A stretch of DNA of 64,000 nucleotides, taken from Bacteroidales bacterium M2. Lineage in GTDB: Bacteria > Bacteroidota > Bacteroidia > Bacteroidales > Muribaculaceae. Of this stretch, positions 43,598 through 55,184 are shown in pieces. Numbering within the stretch: position 1 is the first letter of the stretch; each line of letters begins with the position of its first letter. Under the pieces are notes generated by a model that worked only from the letters and a program-made list of their open reading frames with translations, searched no databases and was not told where the DNA came from. The translations under genes and the position numbers were made by a program. The stretch spans positions 11,677 to 75,676 of the forward strand of contig LUJM01000014.1 of assembly GCA_001689415.1 (NCBI GenBank). The letters run 5' to 3'.

Positions 43598-45628
43598 TTA
43601 GATTAAGCAAAGGGCTGTGATTCCGCCAAGAGCAAGAGCGCCAATCAGATAGTACCATACATACATCTGTATCTGGCCCGACTGCAGCGGTTTGATTGCA
43701 TCAGAAGCCTTGTTGGTGATTGTCGCGAACGAATCCATGGTGCCGTCGATGATATGGCGGTCAAACCAGGCAAGAGGACGGCAAACACAGCCGAAGATGA
43801 TGCGGTGGGTGATAAACATATAAAGTTCATCGAAGTAGAAGCGGTGGTAGCTCCATGTCCACAGTGCGGGCAGCGCGTTGCGCATCTTCGACGGAAGGCT
43901 GTTTTCCTTGCGGTACATTACGGTGGCAAGACCGATTGCTGCGATTGCTACCAAAAGGCTGATAGAAGCAACACTCCAGTCAAGCGCCTTGAGGTTAGTA
44001 AAGAAGCTTACTTCCTCAAACATCGGATGACCGTTCCATGTTACAAGATTGCCGAAGGGTACAAAACCTGCGAAGCAAGATACTACTGAAAGGATTACCA
44101 GCGGCAGGGTCATAGTCCAGGCCTGGTCGTGAGGCTCGTGATGTCCCTTGGGAGTCTCATGCTCTTTCCACCAGAATATCAGGTAGTAGAGACGGAACAT
44201 GTAGAACGCGGTAAGACCGGCTACAAACGACATCCATACATACCACAGAGTCGACTGACCGAAGCATGCTGTCAGGATTTCGTCTTTTGAGAAGAAACCA
44301 GCAAACGGTATGATACCTGCGATTGCGAGACAGCCGATCAGGAACGCTATATGGGTAATAGGCATATGTTTGCGCAGACCGTGCATCTCGGTGTAGTTGT
44401 TCGATCCGATTGCGTGGATGATAGCACCGGCGCAAAGGAAGAGCAACGCCTTGAACATCGCGTGGGTAAACAGGTGGAACATCGAGGCCATGTAGCCGAG
44501 ACCGTGGTGGAACTCGGGACGGGCTACACCAAGCGATACCATCATAAATGCTATCTGAGAGATAGTAGAGAACGCCAGAACGCGCTTGATATCAAGCTGG
44601 GTACATGCCACGATTGCAGCATACAGGGCGGTAACAGCGCCGACTACTACGATGATATTGAGCGCGGCCTCCTCCATTAGGTACAAGGGGAAAAGACGGG
44701 CTACAAGGTATACACCGGCTACAACCATGGTTGCTGCGTGGATGAGCGCCGACACAGGGGTAGGACCTTCCATTGCGTCAGGAAGCCAGATATGCAGAGG
44801 CATCATTGCCGATTTACCCATGCCGCCCATATAAATCAGTACGAGCGCCCAGGTCAGAACAGATGCACCCATAAAGGTGGGAGCTGCGCTGTTGGCAAAG
44901 ATTCCACGGATATATTCAGCTGTGCCAAGATTTACCTGGCTTACGCCGGCAATGCCCTCTACAGGGATAGAGGTCAGCTCGGTGAAATTGAAGGTGCCGG
45001 TATACCACGAAAGGGTAAGAATACCGATCAAGAAGCCAAGGTCGGCAAATCGGGTTACGATAAATGCTTTCTTTGATGCAGATACTGCGCTCGGTTTGGT
45101 ATAGTAGAAACCGATCAGCAGGTATGACGATGCACCCACAAGCTCCCAGAAAATATACATCTGGAAAATGTTCGGGGCTACGACAAGTCCGAGCATCGAG
45201 AAACTAAAGAGCGACAGGAAGGCGTAGAATCGCTGGAAACCGTGCTCGAAGACTCCGTGGTGATCGCGCATATAGCCCATGCTGTAGAGGTGTACCATAA
45301 ATGATATGGTAGTGATGACTACAAGCATCATCGCCGAAATCGGGTCGAGAAGGAAGCCCAGTTTAATTACAAGTCTGTCGGTAAACTGCAACCAGGTCTG
45401 GTCGAATACGAGGTATTGCAGACGTTCGCCGGCTTCGTTGATAAAAATATCTGCGCCGGAGAAGAAATACTGGAAAGCAGTATAGTAGGCAAGCACCAGG
45501 ACGGTGCCCATGCCGCATGTGCCAAGGATGCCCGCAAGTTTATGTGTCATCTTCATGCCGGTGAGGCCAAGGAAGATGAACATGAACAGCGGTATGGCCA
45601 GGATTAGGATAGGAATCGTTACGTCCAT
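43598..45628 (-). CDS. nuoL: NADH-quinone oxidoreductase subunit L
   Basis: Largest membrane subunit of complex I, 676 residues. It carries the antiporter core (FWELVGASSYLLIGFYY, MMPLHIWLPDAMEGPTPVSALIHAATMVVAGVYLV) plus the C-terminal long lateral helix expected for NuoL. It follows nuoK after 6 bases. The 36 bases after its stop hold no visible signal before nuoM. Confidence 0.97.
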   Translation of the reverse strand: MDVTIPILILAIPLFMFIFLGLTGMKMTHKLAGILGTCGMGTVLVLAYYTAFQYFFSGADIFINEAGERLQYLVFDQTWLQFTDRLVIKLGFLLDPISAMMLVVITTISFMVHLYSMGYMRDHHGVFEHGFQRFYAFLSLFSFSMLGLVVAPNIFQMYIFWELVGASSYLLIGFYYTKPSAVSASKKAFIVTRFADLGFLIGILTLSWYTGTFNFTELTSIPVEGIAGVSQVNLGTAEYIRGIFANSAAPTFMGASVLTWALVLIYMGGMGKSAMMPLHIWLPDAMEGPTPVSALIHAATMVVAGVYLVARLFPLYLMEEAALNIIVVVGAVTALYAAIVACTQLDIKRVLAFSTISQIAFMMVSLGVARPEFHHGLGYMASMFHLFTHAMFKALLFLCAGAIIHAIGSNNYTEMHGLRKHMPITHIAFLIGCLAIAGIIPFAGFFSKDEILTACFGQSTLWYVWMSFVAGLTAFYMFRLYYLIFWWKEHETPKGHHEPHDQAWTMTLPLVILSVVSCFAGFVPFGNLVTWNGHPMFEEVSFFTNLKALDWSVASISLLVAIAAIGLATVMYRKENSLPSKMRNALPALWTWSYHRFYFDELYMFITHRIIFGCVCRPLAWFDRHIIDGTMDSFATITNKASDAIKPLQSGQIQMYVWYYLIGALALGGITALCLI

Positions 45629-45634
45629 AGTGCT

Positions 45635-45946
45635 TTAGAATTTCATTTCGTTAAGCGAGCGTACGTCAATATTCTTGGCGGCTCGGAAAATGTTGATGAT
45701 GATAGCGATTGCAAGCGCTGTCTCTGCCGCAGCTATTGCGATTGCGAACAGCGTGAAGAACATGCCCTCCATCTGTTCGGGATAGAGAAAGCGGTTGAAA
45801 ACCACAAAGTTGATATCAACGGCATTGAGCATCAGCTCCAGTGAGATGAGCATGGCGATCATGTTTTTACGTGTGATAAAGCCATAAACGCCGCAGCAGA
45901 ACATCACCAGTGCGGGTACGAGGTAATATATAGCTGTTATTTCCAT
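45635..45946 (-). CDS. nuoK: NADH-quinone oxidoreductase subunit K
   Basis: Small membrane subunit of complex I, 103 residues with three transmembrane helices and the conserved glutamates in MLISLELMLNAVDINFV and AAAETALAIAI. The ATG at 45946 is chosen because it begins MEITAIYYLVPAL just after the nuoJ stop (4-base gap). A frame extended to 45967 would overlap nuoJ and lacks family support. Confidence 0.95.
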   Translation of the reverse strand: MEITAIYYLVPALVMFCCGVYGFITRKNMIAMLISLELMLNAVDINFVVFNRFLYPEQMEGMFFTLFAIAIAAAETALAIAIIINIFRAAKNIDVRSLNEMKF

Positions 45947-45950
45947 AGTA

Positions 45951-46466
45951 TCAACGTTTGCGGGCAACGACTACGCCGCCGATTATACATGCGAGCAACA
46001 GCACACTCACGGCCTCGAAGGGCAACAGGTACTGTCCGTGGCCGGAGCCAAGGAGTGCCTCGCCGACTTGTTGCATGTCGGGGGCGTCCATATCGGGCTT
46101 GGAGGCAAAAGCAACGCTGCATCGGCTTACAAGAGCATAGCCTGCGAGAAGCAGGGTAGCTATCGCGCCAATCGCACCAAGAAATCGTGATTTCGAGGTC
46201 AGGCGTTCGGTATTGTCTCCCGGTTTGCTCGTAAGAAGGATGGCAAATACAAATAGCACAACGATACCTCCGGCATACACCGCGATCTGCACTGCACCGA
46301 GGAACTCATAGTCAAGCATGAAGTAAACTACGGCGGCGGCAAATAGGGTGAACAGCAGGTAGGTCGCTGCACGCAATATCTTGCGTGTTGTAACGGCCAT
46401 CACTGAGAAGACTATCATCGCCAGAGCGACGATAAAATACAAGATTATACTTCCTACTGATTCCAT
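45951..46466 (-). CDS. nuoJ: NADH-quinone oxidoreductase subunit J
   Basis: Membrane subunit of complex I, 171 residues with five hydrophobic segments. The conserved third helix (LDYEFLGAVQIAVYAGGIVVLFVFAI) is typical of NuoJ. It starts 6 bases after nuoI. Confidence 0.95.
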   Translation of the reverse strand: MESVGSIILYFIVALAMIVFSVMAVTTRKILRAATYLLFTLFAAAVVYFMLDYEFLGAVQIAVYAGGIVVLFVFAILLTSKPGDNTERLTSKSRFLGAIGAIATLLLAGYALVSRCSVAFASKPDMDAPDMQQVGEALLGSGHGQYLLPFEAVSVLLLACIIGGVVVARKR

Positions 46467-46472
46467 ATCGGT

Positions 46473-47090
46473 TTATTTATTTTCCTCTTTTGTGTCGGGA
46501 GCGGCTTTGCCTGCGCTCTCCTGTCCGGCGGCTTTCGCTGCTGCGGCTGCGGCGTCTTTGGCCTTAGCCTCGGCTATCTTGGCCTGACGTTCGGCCTCGA
46601 TCTTGGCAAGCTGCTCGGGCGTGGGTTCCGGCTCTTCTTTTTCGGGGAGATAGTTGAGTTGCTTGACAAGCTTCGAACGCGTAAAAACGGCCTGTTCGAA
46701 ATCGTTGTCAAACTCGATTGCGCCCGTGGGGCAGCTGGTCACACACAGCTGGCAGAAGGTACAGCTGCCAAGGTCGTAATGATACTTGACAAGCTTTTTC
46801 TTCTTGGTTCCCTGCATGGTGGTTACCATTTTTGTCTCGATCGAGATGGTGCCGTTGGGGCAGTTGCGTTCGCAGTTCTGACATGCGATACATTTGTGAT
46901 TGCCTTCGGCGTCGTAGACAAATTTCAGTTGAGCACGGAAGCGCTCCGGCCAATGATGCTCGGTGCGGTTCTCGGGATAGCACTCGGTGATTTTCGGCGT
47001 CACGAACTCTTTGCCGGTCACCTTCATGCCTTTAAGCAGGCTCAGGATGCCGGAGCCTAACGATGAAAAGTATTCTGATACACTACCCAT
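46473..47090 (-). CDS. nuoI: NADH-quinone oxidoreductase subunit I (2x[4Fe-4S] ferredoxin-like)
   Basis: Electron-transfer subunit of complex I, 205 residues. It has two 4Fe-4S motifs, CIACQNCERNCP and CTFCQLCVTSCP, in a ferredoxin-like domain (about residues 60-125). The C-terminal extension, rich in alanine, glutamate and lysine, is longer than in E. coli NuoI and probably disordered. The 69-base gap after atpG shows no terminator, so it is likely read from the same transcript. Confidence 0.95.
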   Translation of the reverse strand: MGSVSEYFSSLGSGILSLLKGMKVTGKEFVTPKITECYPENRTEHHWPERFRAQLKFVYDAEGNHKCIACQNCERNCPNGTISIETKMVTTMQGTKKKKLVKYHYDLGSCTFCQLCVTSCPTGAIEFDNDFEQAVFTRSKLVKQLNYLPEKEEPEPTPEQLAKIEAERQAKIAEAKAKDAAAAAAKAAGQESAGKAAPDTKEENK

Positions 47091-47159
47091 TGATATGAGG
47101 TCTTGTTGGTTTACTATATATTCTTTTTTTCAAAAACTGCTGTGCCTTATCACGCCCGC

Positions 47160-48050
47160 CTAATCGCGCCTTTGTCCTCCGACAATGTCGAGTAGCTCGG
47201 TCGTAATGCTTTGCTGTCGTAATTTGTTATATTCAAGCTGTAGCTGCTCAAGCAGTTTCTGAGCATTGTCGTTGGCGCTCTGCATTGCCATTACTCGCGC
47301 GGCCTGTTCACTCGCCCGGTTTTGGGCAAATGCTTCCTGCATCTGCGACAGAAGGAACATCGGAAGCACCGTGCGGAAAATGGTATCGGCATCCGGCTCG
47401 AACAGATAAGGCCTGCCCGAGGCATTGCCTTCACTGCTGAGCTTGCCTGCGCTTATTGGCAGGTAGCCGTCGCTCACAAGACGCTGGCGGCCTGCCGATA
47501 TAAAGTGCACATACATCAATTCTACACGGTCGGTTTCGCCGCTGAGGAAACGTTGCTCAAGGCCCTGGGCAAATATCTTAACCGCATCTCCCTCGCTCTT
47601 GGAGTCTACTCCGGCTGCTGGGGTATAGTGCAGTTTGGGGTCCGAGCTGGCAAGCTTTTCGATAGGCTGCTGTAGTTTTTTACCTACAGGTATCAGCTCT
47701 ATCTCTACTTCATTGCCGCATTCCTGACGCAATTGCGCGATTGTGGCTATTACACCTTTGAATATATTGACATTATATGCGCCGCAAAGGCCGTCGTCGC
47801 TGCCAAGGAGCACTACTGTGGCATGCTTAACCACTCCGCGCTCTATTGTCAGCGGCGAGCTTACGGCGGCGTCGCTGCTGAGCAAATTGCCGATAATGCT
47901 TTGCACGCAGTCGCGGAAGGGCGACAGTCGGCGAAGTATACCCTCGGCCTTGTGCATCTTGGCCGAAGATATCATTTTCATTGCGCCGGTTATCTTCTCC
48001 GAAGAGCCTACCGACCCGATGCGGCCTTTTAATTCACGTAATGTTGCCAT
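47160..48050 (-). CDS. atpG: ATP synthase gamma subunit
   Basis: Central shaft of the F1 motor, 296 residues. It begins MATLRELKGRIGSVGSSEKITGAMKMISSAKM, the conserved N-terminal helix, contains SDDGLCGAYNVN, and ends in the LLEQLQLEYNKLRQQSITTELLDIVGG C-terminal helix. It is the last ATP synthase gene in this arrangement and directly precedes nuoI. Confidence 0.97.
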   Translation of the reverse strand: MATLRELKGRIGSVGSSEKITGAMKMISSAKMHKAEGILRRLSPFRDCVQSIIGNLLSSDAAVSSPLTIERGVVKHATVVLLGSDDGLCGAYNVNIFKGVIATIAQLRQECGNEVEIELIPVGKKLQQPIEKLASSDPKLHYTPAAGVDSKSEGDAVKIFAQGLEQRFLSGETDRVELMYVHFISAGRQRLVSDGYLPISAGKLSSEGNASGRPYLFEPDADTIFRTVLPMFLLSQMQEAFAQNRASEQAARVMAMQSANDNAQKLLEQLQLEYNKLRQQSITTELLDIVGGQRRD

Positions 48051-48105
48051 TGGTTTATTATCGGTTTGATTTGCCTGGTTCTGTTGATTTCAATCTTTAA
48101 AACGC

Positions 48106-49680
48106 TTAACTCTGGAAACGTGCTGCCACGTCGTGTGCGGCAAGTTTCAGTTTCTCGGCGATTTCGTCGGTCAGCGATCCTTTACCGAGAGATGCCATTT
48201 CTTCAGGATACTTGGCATGCATAAGCTGCAAGAACTGCTTTTCGAATTCTGCAACCTGGTCGATAGGCACTGCCTCGAGAAGGCCGTTAACGCCGCAGTA
48301 GATTACTGCGATTTCGTCTTCTACAGGCATCGGGCGGTACTGAGGCTGGATGAGCAGGCGCTCGTTCTTGCGGCCCTTGTCTATTACACGGGCTGTCACA
48401 GCATCCATATCGCCGCCAAATTTTGTAAAGGCTTCGAGTTCGCGGAACTGGGCCTGGTCAATCTTCAATGTACCGGCAACCTTCTTCATCGATTTCACCT
48501 GTGCCGAACCACCTACACGCGATACAGAGATACCTACGTTGATAGCCGGGCGGATACCACGGTTGAAGAGTGCTGTCTCAAGGAAGATCTGACCGTCGGT
48601 AATCGAAATTACGTTAGTCGGGATATATGCTGATACGTCACCGGCCTGGGTCTCGATGATAGGTAGCGCGGTAAGCGAACCACCGGCCTTCATGATAGGC
48701 TTGAGTGCCTCGGGAAGGTCATTCATCTGCGAGGCCACTTCCTGATTGTCGATAATCTTGGCGGCACGCTCGAGTAGACGTGAATGGAGATAGAAGATAT
48801 CGCCGGGATAAGCTTCGCGGCCCGAAGGACGCTTGAGGATCAGCGATACCTCGCGGTAAGCAACGGCCTGTTTCGACAGGTCATCGTATACGATAAGGGC
48901 GTCGCGTCCGGTATCACGGAAATACTCGCCGATAGCAACGCCTGCAAAGGGGGCGAAATAGCGCATTGCGGCCGACTCTGACGCTGTTGCGGCTACTACG
49001 ACGGTATACTCGAGTGCGCCGTGCTCTTTGAGCGTGTTAACAATCGAGGCAATCGACGATGCCTTCTGGCCGATAGCTACATAGATGCAATATACGGGCT
49101 TGCCTTCTTCGTAGCTTTTGCGCTGGTTGATAATGGTATCGATGGCGATAGCGGTCTTGCCGATCTGGCGGTCACCGATGATAAGCTCGCGCTGGCCGCG
49201 GCCTATGGGCACCATAGAGTCGATAGCCTTGAGACCGGTCTGCAGTGGCTGCTTCACAGGCTGGCGGTAGATTACACCGGGGGCCTTGCGCTCAAGGGGC
49301 AGACGGATAAGGTCGCCGCTGATAGGGCCGTTTCCGTCGATAGGCTCGCCAAGGATGTTGATCACACGTCCCAGCAAGCCCTCGCCTACGGGAATCGAAG
49401 CGATTTGGCCGGTGCGGCGCACTGTCATGTTCTCGGCTACCTCATTGACGTTGTTGAGTAGGATGACGCCCACGTTGCTCTCCTCGAGGTTCATGGCGAC
49501 GCCTTTGACGCCGTTTTCGAATTCTACAAGCTCGTTGGCACCCACATTATCGAGGCCATAGACGTGAGCCACACCGTCGCCCACGTCGAGCACGGTGCCT
49601 ACTTCCTCGAAAGTTATCTTGGAGTTGATGTTTTCGAGCTCTTGTTTCAATACTTGAGATATCTCGCTGGGATTAATCAT
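48106..49680 (-). CDS. atpA: ATP synthase alpha subunit
   Basis: Non-catalytic nucleotide-binding subunit of F1, 524 residues. It has the alpha-type Walker [12 protein letters not shown], the [13 protein letters not shown] neighbourhood, and the family signature [14 protein letters not shown]. It lies downstream of atpH (51 bases) and upstream of atpG (55 bases). Confidence 0.98.
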   Translation of the reverse strand: MINPSEISQVLKQELENINSKITFEEVGTVLDVGDGVAHVYGLDNVGANELVEFENGVKGVAMNLEESNVGVILLNNVNEVAENMTVRRTGQIASIPVGEGLLGRVINILGEPIDGNGPISGDLIRLPLERKAPGVIYRQPVKQPLQTGLKAIDSMVPIGRGQRELIIGDRQIGKTAIAIDTIINQRKSYEEGKPVYCIYVAIGQKASSIASIVNTLKEHGALEYTVVVAATASESAAMRYFAPFAGVAIGEYFRDTGRDALIVYDDLSKQAVAYREVSLILKRPSGREAYPGDIFYLHSRLLERAAKIIDNQEVASQMNDLPEALKPIMKAGGSLTALPIIETQAGDVSAYIPTNVISITDGQIFLETALFNRGIRPAINVGISVSRVGGSAQVKSMKKVAGTLKIDQAQFRELEAFTKFGGDMDAVTARVIDKGRKNERLLIQPQYRPMPVEDEIAVIYCGVNGLLEAVPIDQVAEFEKQFLQLMHAKYPEEMASLGKGSLTDEIAEKLKLAAHDVAARFQS

Positions 49681-49731
49681 TGTATGCGGATAACTTGCTG
49701 TTGTGTTGTTAGAAAAAGTATGACTCCGCTA

Positions 49732-50280
49732 TCAGTTGATAAGCTTCAGACGGAGTTGTTTGAGTTGGGTACTTACTGAGGCGTCGAGACGCTCGGAATT
49801 TACCGTTACTGTAAATCCGCCGATCAACGACGGGTCAACTGTATAGTTGTACTCGAAAGTACCCTCTCCGATATGTTTTCCGATAATGCCTTCGAGGCGC
49901 TTGCGTTCGCGGTCACCCATAGGAGCGGCTGAGCTGATATCGACTCGGTATATGGCATTTTCCTGCCTATACAGGTCTACGTATGCCCGGGCGATGTCTC
50001 CTATCATGTCCGTACGCTTTTTCTTCTCCAGCAGGCGAAGGAAATCGACGAAGGTCGCTTCAGGCTTGCCGTCCTTGCCGCAAACCGCTGTTATGAGCAG
50101 CGTCGTCTTGTCGGCTTCGCTCACAAACGGATTAGCAACAGTAGCTGACAAGCCCGGGGTTTCGGCAAATGCCTTGCCCAAGGCCAGCATCAACTGGTAG
50201 AGCTTGGCTGTGTCAGAGCGCTCGACACCTACGGCATAGAGCGCTTTGGCATAGCGGCGGGGAATTAGACCTTGATCCAT
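49732..50280 (-). CDS. atpH: ATP synthase delta subunit
   Basis: Peripheral-stalk subunit connecting F1 to b, 182 residues. It begins DQGLIPRRYAKALYAVG and contains an all-helical N-terminal domain followed by a shorter C-terminal part with the DPSLIGGFTVTV segment typical of the delta/OSCP family. It starts 6 bases after atpF. Confidence 0.94.
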   Translation of the reverse strand: MDQGLIPRRYAKALYAVGVERSDTAKLYQLMLALGKAFAETPGLSATVANPFVSEADKTTLLITAVCGKDGKPEATFVDFLRLLEKKKRTDMIGDIARAYVDLYRQENAIYRVDISSAAPMGDRERKRLEGIIGKHIGEGTFEYNYTVDPSLIGGFTVTVNSERLDASVSTQLKQLRLKLIN

Positions 50281-50286
50281 GTGGAT

Positions 50287-50784
50287 TTATTTTGCAGGGT
50301 CAATCTGATCAAGCAGGCTGTCGACAAGCTTCTCCTGGGCGGCGTCCTGCTGCATTTGATTGTGTACAATCTTGCCGGCGATGTCGAGGGCAAACTGGCT
50401 CACCTGGTTACGGAACTGCTGCTGAGCTTCCTTCTGCTGCTGGGCAATCTGGAGTTTTGCATTGTCCATTACCTTCTGGGCCTCGACCTGGGCTGCGCTG
50501 CGGGCCTGCTCGATGATTTGTGTTTTCATCTTGTCGGCTTCGCGCAGGATGTCGGCCTGCTGACGACGGGCTTCGTTGAGATAGCTCTCTGCTTCGGTGC
50601 GGGCGTTGTCAAGTTGTGCCTTAGCGTCCTGGGCGTATTCCACCCCCTTGTCGATAAGGTCGGCACGGCTGTCGACGCTGCGAAGTATCACCGGCCAGGC
50701 AAACTTCCACAATGCGAGGAAGAGGATGCCAAAGGCGATGAACATCCAGAAGACGAGGCCGAAATCGGGCGTGAATAGTTCCAT
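50287..50784 (-). CDS. atpF: ATP synthase b subunit
   Basis: Peripheral stalk of the synthase, 165 residues. One N-terminal membrane helix (about 8-30, FGLVFWMFIAFGILFLALWKF) is followed by a long charged coiled coil with heptad-like repeats (AQLDNARTEAESYLNEARRQ, ILREADKMKTQIIEQARSAA). It lies between atpE (23-base gap) and atpH. Confidence 0.95.
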   Translation of the reverse strand: MELFTPDFGLVFWMFIAFGILFLALWKFAWPVILRSVDSRADLIDKGVEYAQDAKAQLDNARTEAESYLNEARRQQADILREADKMKTQIIEQARSAAQVEAQKVMDNAKLQIAQQQKEAQQQFRNQVSQFALDIAGKIVHNQMQQDAAQEKLVDSLLDQIDPAK

Positions 50785-50807
50785 TTAGCGATGTATTGGG
50801 GCGTGGA

Positions 50808-51068
<261 letters not shown>

Positions 51069-51086
51069 TTATGGATTATTATATTT

Positions 51087-52208
51087 TTATACGAGGGTGT
51101 CTACTATTTCCTTGCCTACTTTGTGGTCGGCCTCGGCCTCTTCCTTCTCATGCTCCTGCTCTTGGGCAAGGCCGATGAAGATTGTCGATAGCATCGTGAA
51201 CACATATGCCTGGATAAAACTTACCAGTACATCGATAAGCAACATGAAAATCGAGAATATAAGCGATACTACCGTCGAGGCACCGCCCGCTACGGGGTTT
51301 ATGGCCGAGAAGATAAATATCAGCAGTGTAAGGGTGATTACAATCATATGGCCGCCCATCATGTTGGCAAACAGACGGACTGTAAGTGCCGCAGGCTTGG
51401 TAAACATACCGAAGATTTCAATCACCGGCATAATAGGCAGTGGCACCTTGAGCCACCAAGGCACATCGGGCCAGAAGATTTCCTTCCAATAGTGCTTGTT
51501 GGCAAAGCAGTTGGTGGCGATAAACGTACATACCGACAGCACCAGCGTAACGGCGATATTGCCGGTAAGGTTAGCGCCGCCGGGGAAGATGACAACCAAA
51601 CCCAACAGGTTCATCACCAAAATGAAGAAGAACACTGTCATCAGATAGGGTGCAAAGCGGCGGGCCTGCGGGCCGAGAATAGGCTTCACGACACCGTCGT
51701 ACACAAATGTGACAACGGCCTCAACTGCGCCAAGGCCCTTGCGCGGAGCTTTATAGGGGTGCTTCTTAAGGAAAGCAGCCAACCATAGCATCACGCCGCC
51801 AACAAGAAGTATGCAGATAAAGAGTGCGCACACATTCTTGGTGATCGAGATATCCCAGGGACGTACCTCTTTACCATCTACGATTTCTACCAGTTTGCCT
51901 TTATACTTGCTCTCCGGTCCGCCGATAGTAAATGTGCATCCGCCGTCGGTATAAACTGCGCCGTGGTCGAGGTGGCTCGACGAAAAACAGTGGAAACCGT
52001 CAGATGCGAAGCACATCACAGGCAGGGGTATGCGGTGATGATGATCGAAGGGAACTTCCCAGCCATAGCCGTCGAGCAGGTGCTCAAAGATTATATCCTT
52101 GGGATTGATCTTTGACTCTGCCGAATCTGCGGCCTCCGATGCCGATGCGCCGACCGACAGTACAGCCAGCAACATCAGTACTATAATATGTTTGAAGCGG
52201 CTTATCAT
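51087..52208 (-). CDS. atpB: ATP synthase a subunit
   Basis: Stator channel subunit of Fo. It is unusually long at 373 residues: a signal-like first helix (about 1-22) and an extended extramembrane region of about 110 residues precede the membrane domain. This is a known trait of Bacteroidota atpB. The conserved arginine helix reads KPAALTVRLFANMMGGHMIV, and the last helices have SFIQAYVFTMLSTIFI. It starts one base after the atpC stop. Confidence 0.95.
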   Translation of the reverse strand: MISRFKHIIVLMLLAVLSVGASASEAADSAESKINPKDIIFEHLLDGYGWEVPFDHHHRIPLPVMCFASDGFHCFSSSHLDHGAVYTDGGCTFTIGGPESKYKGKLVEIVDGKEVRPWDISITKNVCALFICILLVGGVMLWLAAFLKKHPYKAPRKGLGAVEAVVTFVYDGVVKPILGPQARRFAPYLMTVFFFILVMNLLGLVVIFPGGANLTGNIAVTLVLSVCTFIATNCFANKHYWKEIFWPDVPWWLKVPLPIMPVIEIFGMFTKPAALTVRLFANMMGGHMIVITLTLLIFIFSAINPVAGGASTVVSLIFSIFMLLIDVLVSFIQAYVFTMLSTIFIGLAQEQEHEKEEAEADHKVGKEIVDTLV

Positions 52209-52209
52209 A

Positions 52210-52446
52210 TCAATAGACGCAAACAGACACTATATTATTATCCACATCCACAATACCGCCTGTTACCGGAGTAGACTGCTCTGCCCCGCTCTCGTCGGTA
52301 TAGCGTATGGTACCGGCCGACATCGTTGCTAACAGCGAGGCATGGTTGCGCAGAACGGTAAACTCGCCCATAGTACCCGGTAGGGTTACGGCGACTACCT
52401 CTCCTGTATAAAGCACAGCATCTGCAGATATAATTTTCAGTGTCAT
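52210..52446 (-). CDS. atpC: ATP synthase epsilon subunit (short form)
   Basis: F1 rotor subunit of only 78 residues, covering just the N-terminal beta-sandwich (MTLKIISADAVLYTGEVVAVTLPGTMGEF ... LLATMSAG). The C-terminal helical hairpin that inhibits ATP hydrolysis in many bacteria (total about 130-140 residues) is absent, so that mode of inhibition is unlikely. The gene lies between atpD (96-base gap with a hairpin) and atpB (1-base gap). Confidence 0.93.
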   Translation of the reverse strand: MTLKIISADAVLYTGEVVAVTLPGTMGEFTVLRNHASLLATMSAGTIRYTDESGAEQSTPVTGGIVDVDNNIVSVCVY

Positions 52447-52479
52447 ATAATTGGTTTTTCTAATTTATGTTTTTGGTTT

Positions 52480-52510
52480 CCGGCTTACGGTCATTACTTA
52501 CGCAAGCCGG
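52480..52510. other. Intra-operon hairpin between atpD and atpC
   Basis: CCGGCTT (52480-52486) pairs with AAGCCGG (52504-52510), 17-base loop, in the 96-base gap between atpD and atpC. No T-run follows, so it may be an RNA processing or stability site that could set beta-subunit mRNA level. Confidence 0.45.
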
Positions 52511-52542
52511 CTGCCATAAACAATATTTTGCGCGGTCAAATT

Positions 52543-54042
<1,500 letters not shown>

Positions 54043-54062
54043 TTATATGGAGTGCTTGTTAT

Positions 54063-55139
54063 TTAAAAGTGAAAGTTTGTGATAATGACGATAACCATCA
54101 ACACAAGGTTGAAAAGGTTGATAGGAAGGAGGTACTTCCATTCGAGCGACAGCAGCTGGTCGATACGCAGACGGGGGAAGGTCCACTTGAACCAGATGAT
54201 GACAAATGAAAGGGCGAAAGCCTTGAGGATAAACCATACAACGCCGGGGATATAGTCCATAATAGCGTTGAAGCCATCCCAGCCGGGGAAGTGGAGAGGC
54301 ATCCAGCCGCCGAAGAAGAGCAGCGCTGCAACGCCCGACACGATAAACAGGTTGAGGTACTCGGCAAGGTAGAAGAAGCCGAAGTGCATACCCGAATATT
54401 CGGTATGATAACCGGCGGTAAGCTCACTCTCGGCCTCGGGAAGGTCGAACGGGCCGCGATTGGTCTCGGCGGTACCGGCAATCATATAGATTACAAATGC
54501 AATAAGAGCGGGGATATGGCCCTTGAAGATAAACCAGAGGTCCTGCTGCTCGGCTACGATGCCTTCTACCGACATTGTACCGGCAAGACATACCATAGTG
54601 ATTACCGACAGGCCGATCGAAAGTTCGTAGCTCACCATCTGGGCGCCCGAACGGAGCGAGCCGATGAGGGTAAACTTGTTGTTCGAAGACCAACCGGCCA
54701 ACAGAATACCGAGCACACCTATCGACGAAACGGCGATGAGGAAGAAGATGCCGATATTGAAGTTGATAACCTGCAGACCGTTGCCCCACGGAAGCACCGC
54801 GAAAGCAAGCATCGAAGCGATGATTACCAGGTAAGGCGCGAGGGCGAAAAGGAAGCGGTCGATATGGTTGAGATGAATAATCTCCTTAATGAGCATCTTG
54901 AACATATCGGCGAAGCTCTGGCACAAGCCCATAGGGCCTACACGGTTCGGGCCGAGACGGCACTGGAATGCGGCGCAGAGTTTACGCTCGTAGTAGATGT
55001 AGAAAAGGGCGAGCAAGGCATAGACCAACAGCAGACCTACGCCTACAAGAAGGCACTCGGTTGTGACGGCAAGCCATCCCGGCATGAGCGAACGCAGCGA
55101 GTTGTCGATCCACGTGGTGATGAAAGAAAAATCTTGCAT
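54063..55139 (-). CDS. nuoH: NADH-quinone oxidoreductase subunit H
   Basis: Membrane subunit at the quinone site of complex I, 358 residues, about eight to nine hydrophobic segments. It has the conserved [28 protein letters not shown] loop near residue 51 and [23 protein letters not shown], the quinone-loop signature. It is followed by atpD, not by nuoI as is usual. Confidence 0.97.
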   Translation of the reverse strand: MQDFSFITTWIDNSLRSLMPGWLAVTTECLLVGVGLLLVYALLALFYIYYERKLCAAFQCRLGPNRVGPMGLCQSFADMFKMLIKEIIHLNHIDRFLFALAPYLVIIASMLAFAVLPWGNGLQVINFNIGIFFLIAVSSIGVLGILLAGWSSNNKFTLIGSLRSGAQMVSYELSIGLSVITMVCLAGTMSVEGIVAEQQDLWFIFKGHIPALIAFVIYMIAGTAETNRGPFDLPEAESELTAGYHTEYSGMHFGFFYLAEYLNLFIVSGVAALLFFGGWMPLHFPGWDGFNAIMDYIPGVVWFILKAFALSFVIIWFKWTFPRLRIDQLLSLEWKYLLPINLFNLVLMVIVIITNFHF

Positions 55140-55184
55140 TATGCTGTGATATTACTGATTAGCTATTGTGTTACGTCGCATTGA

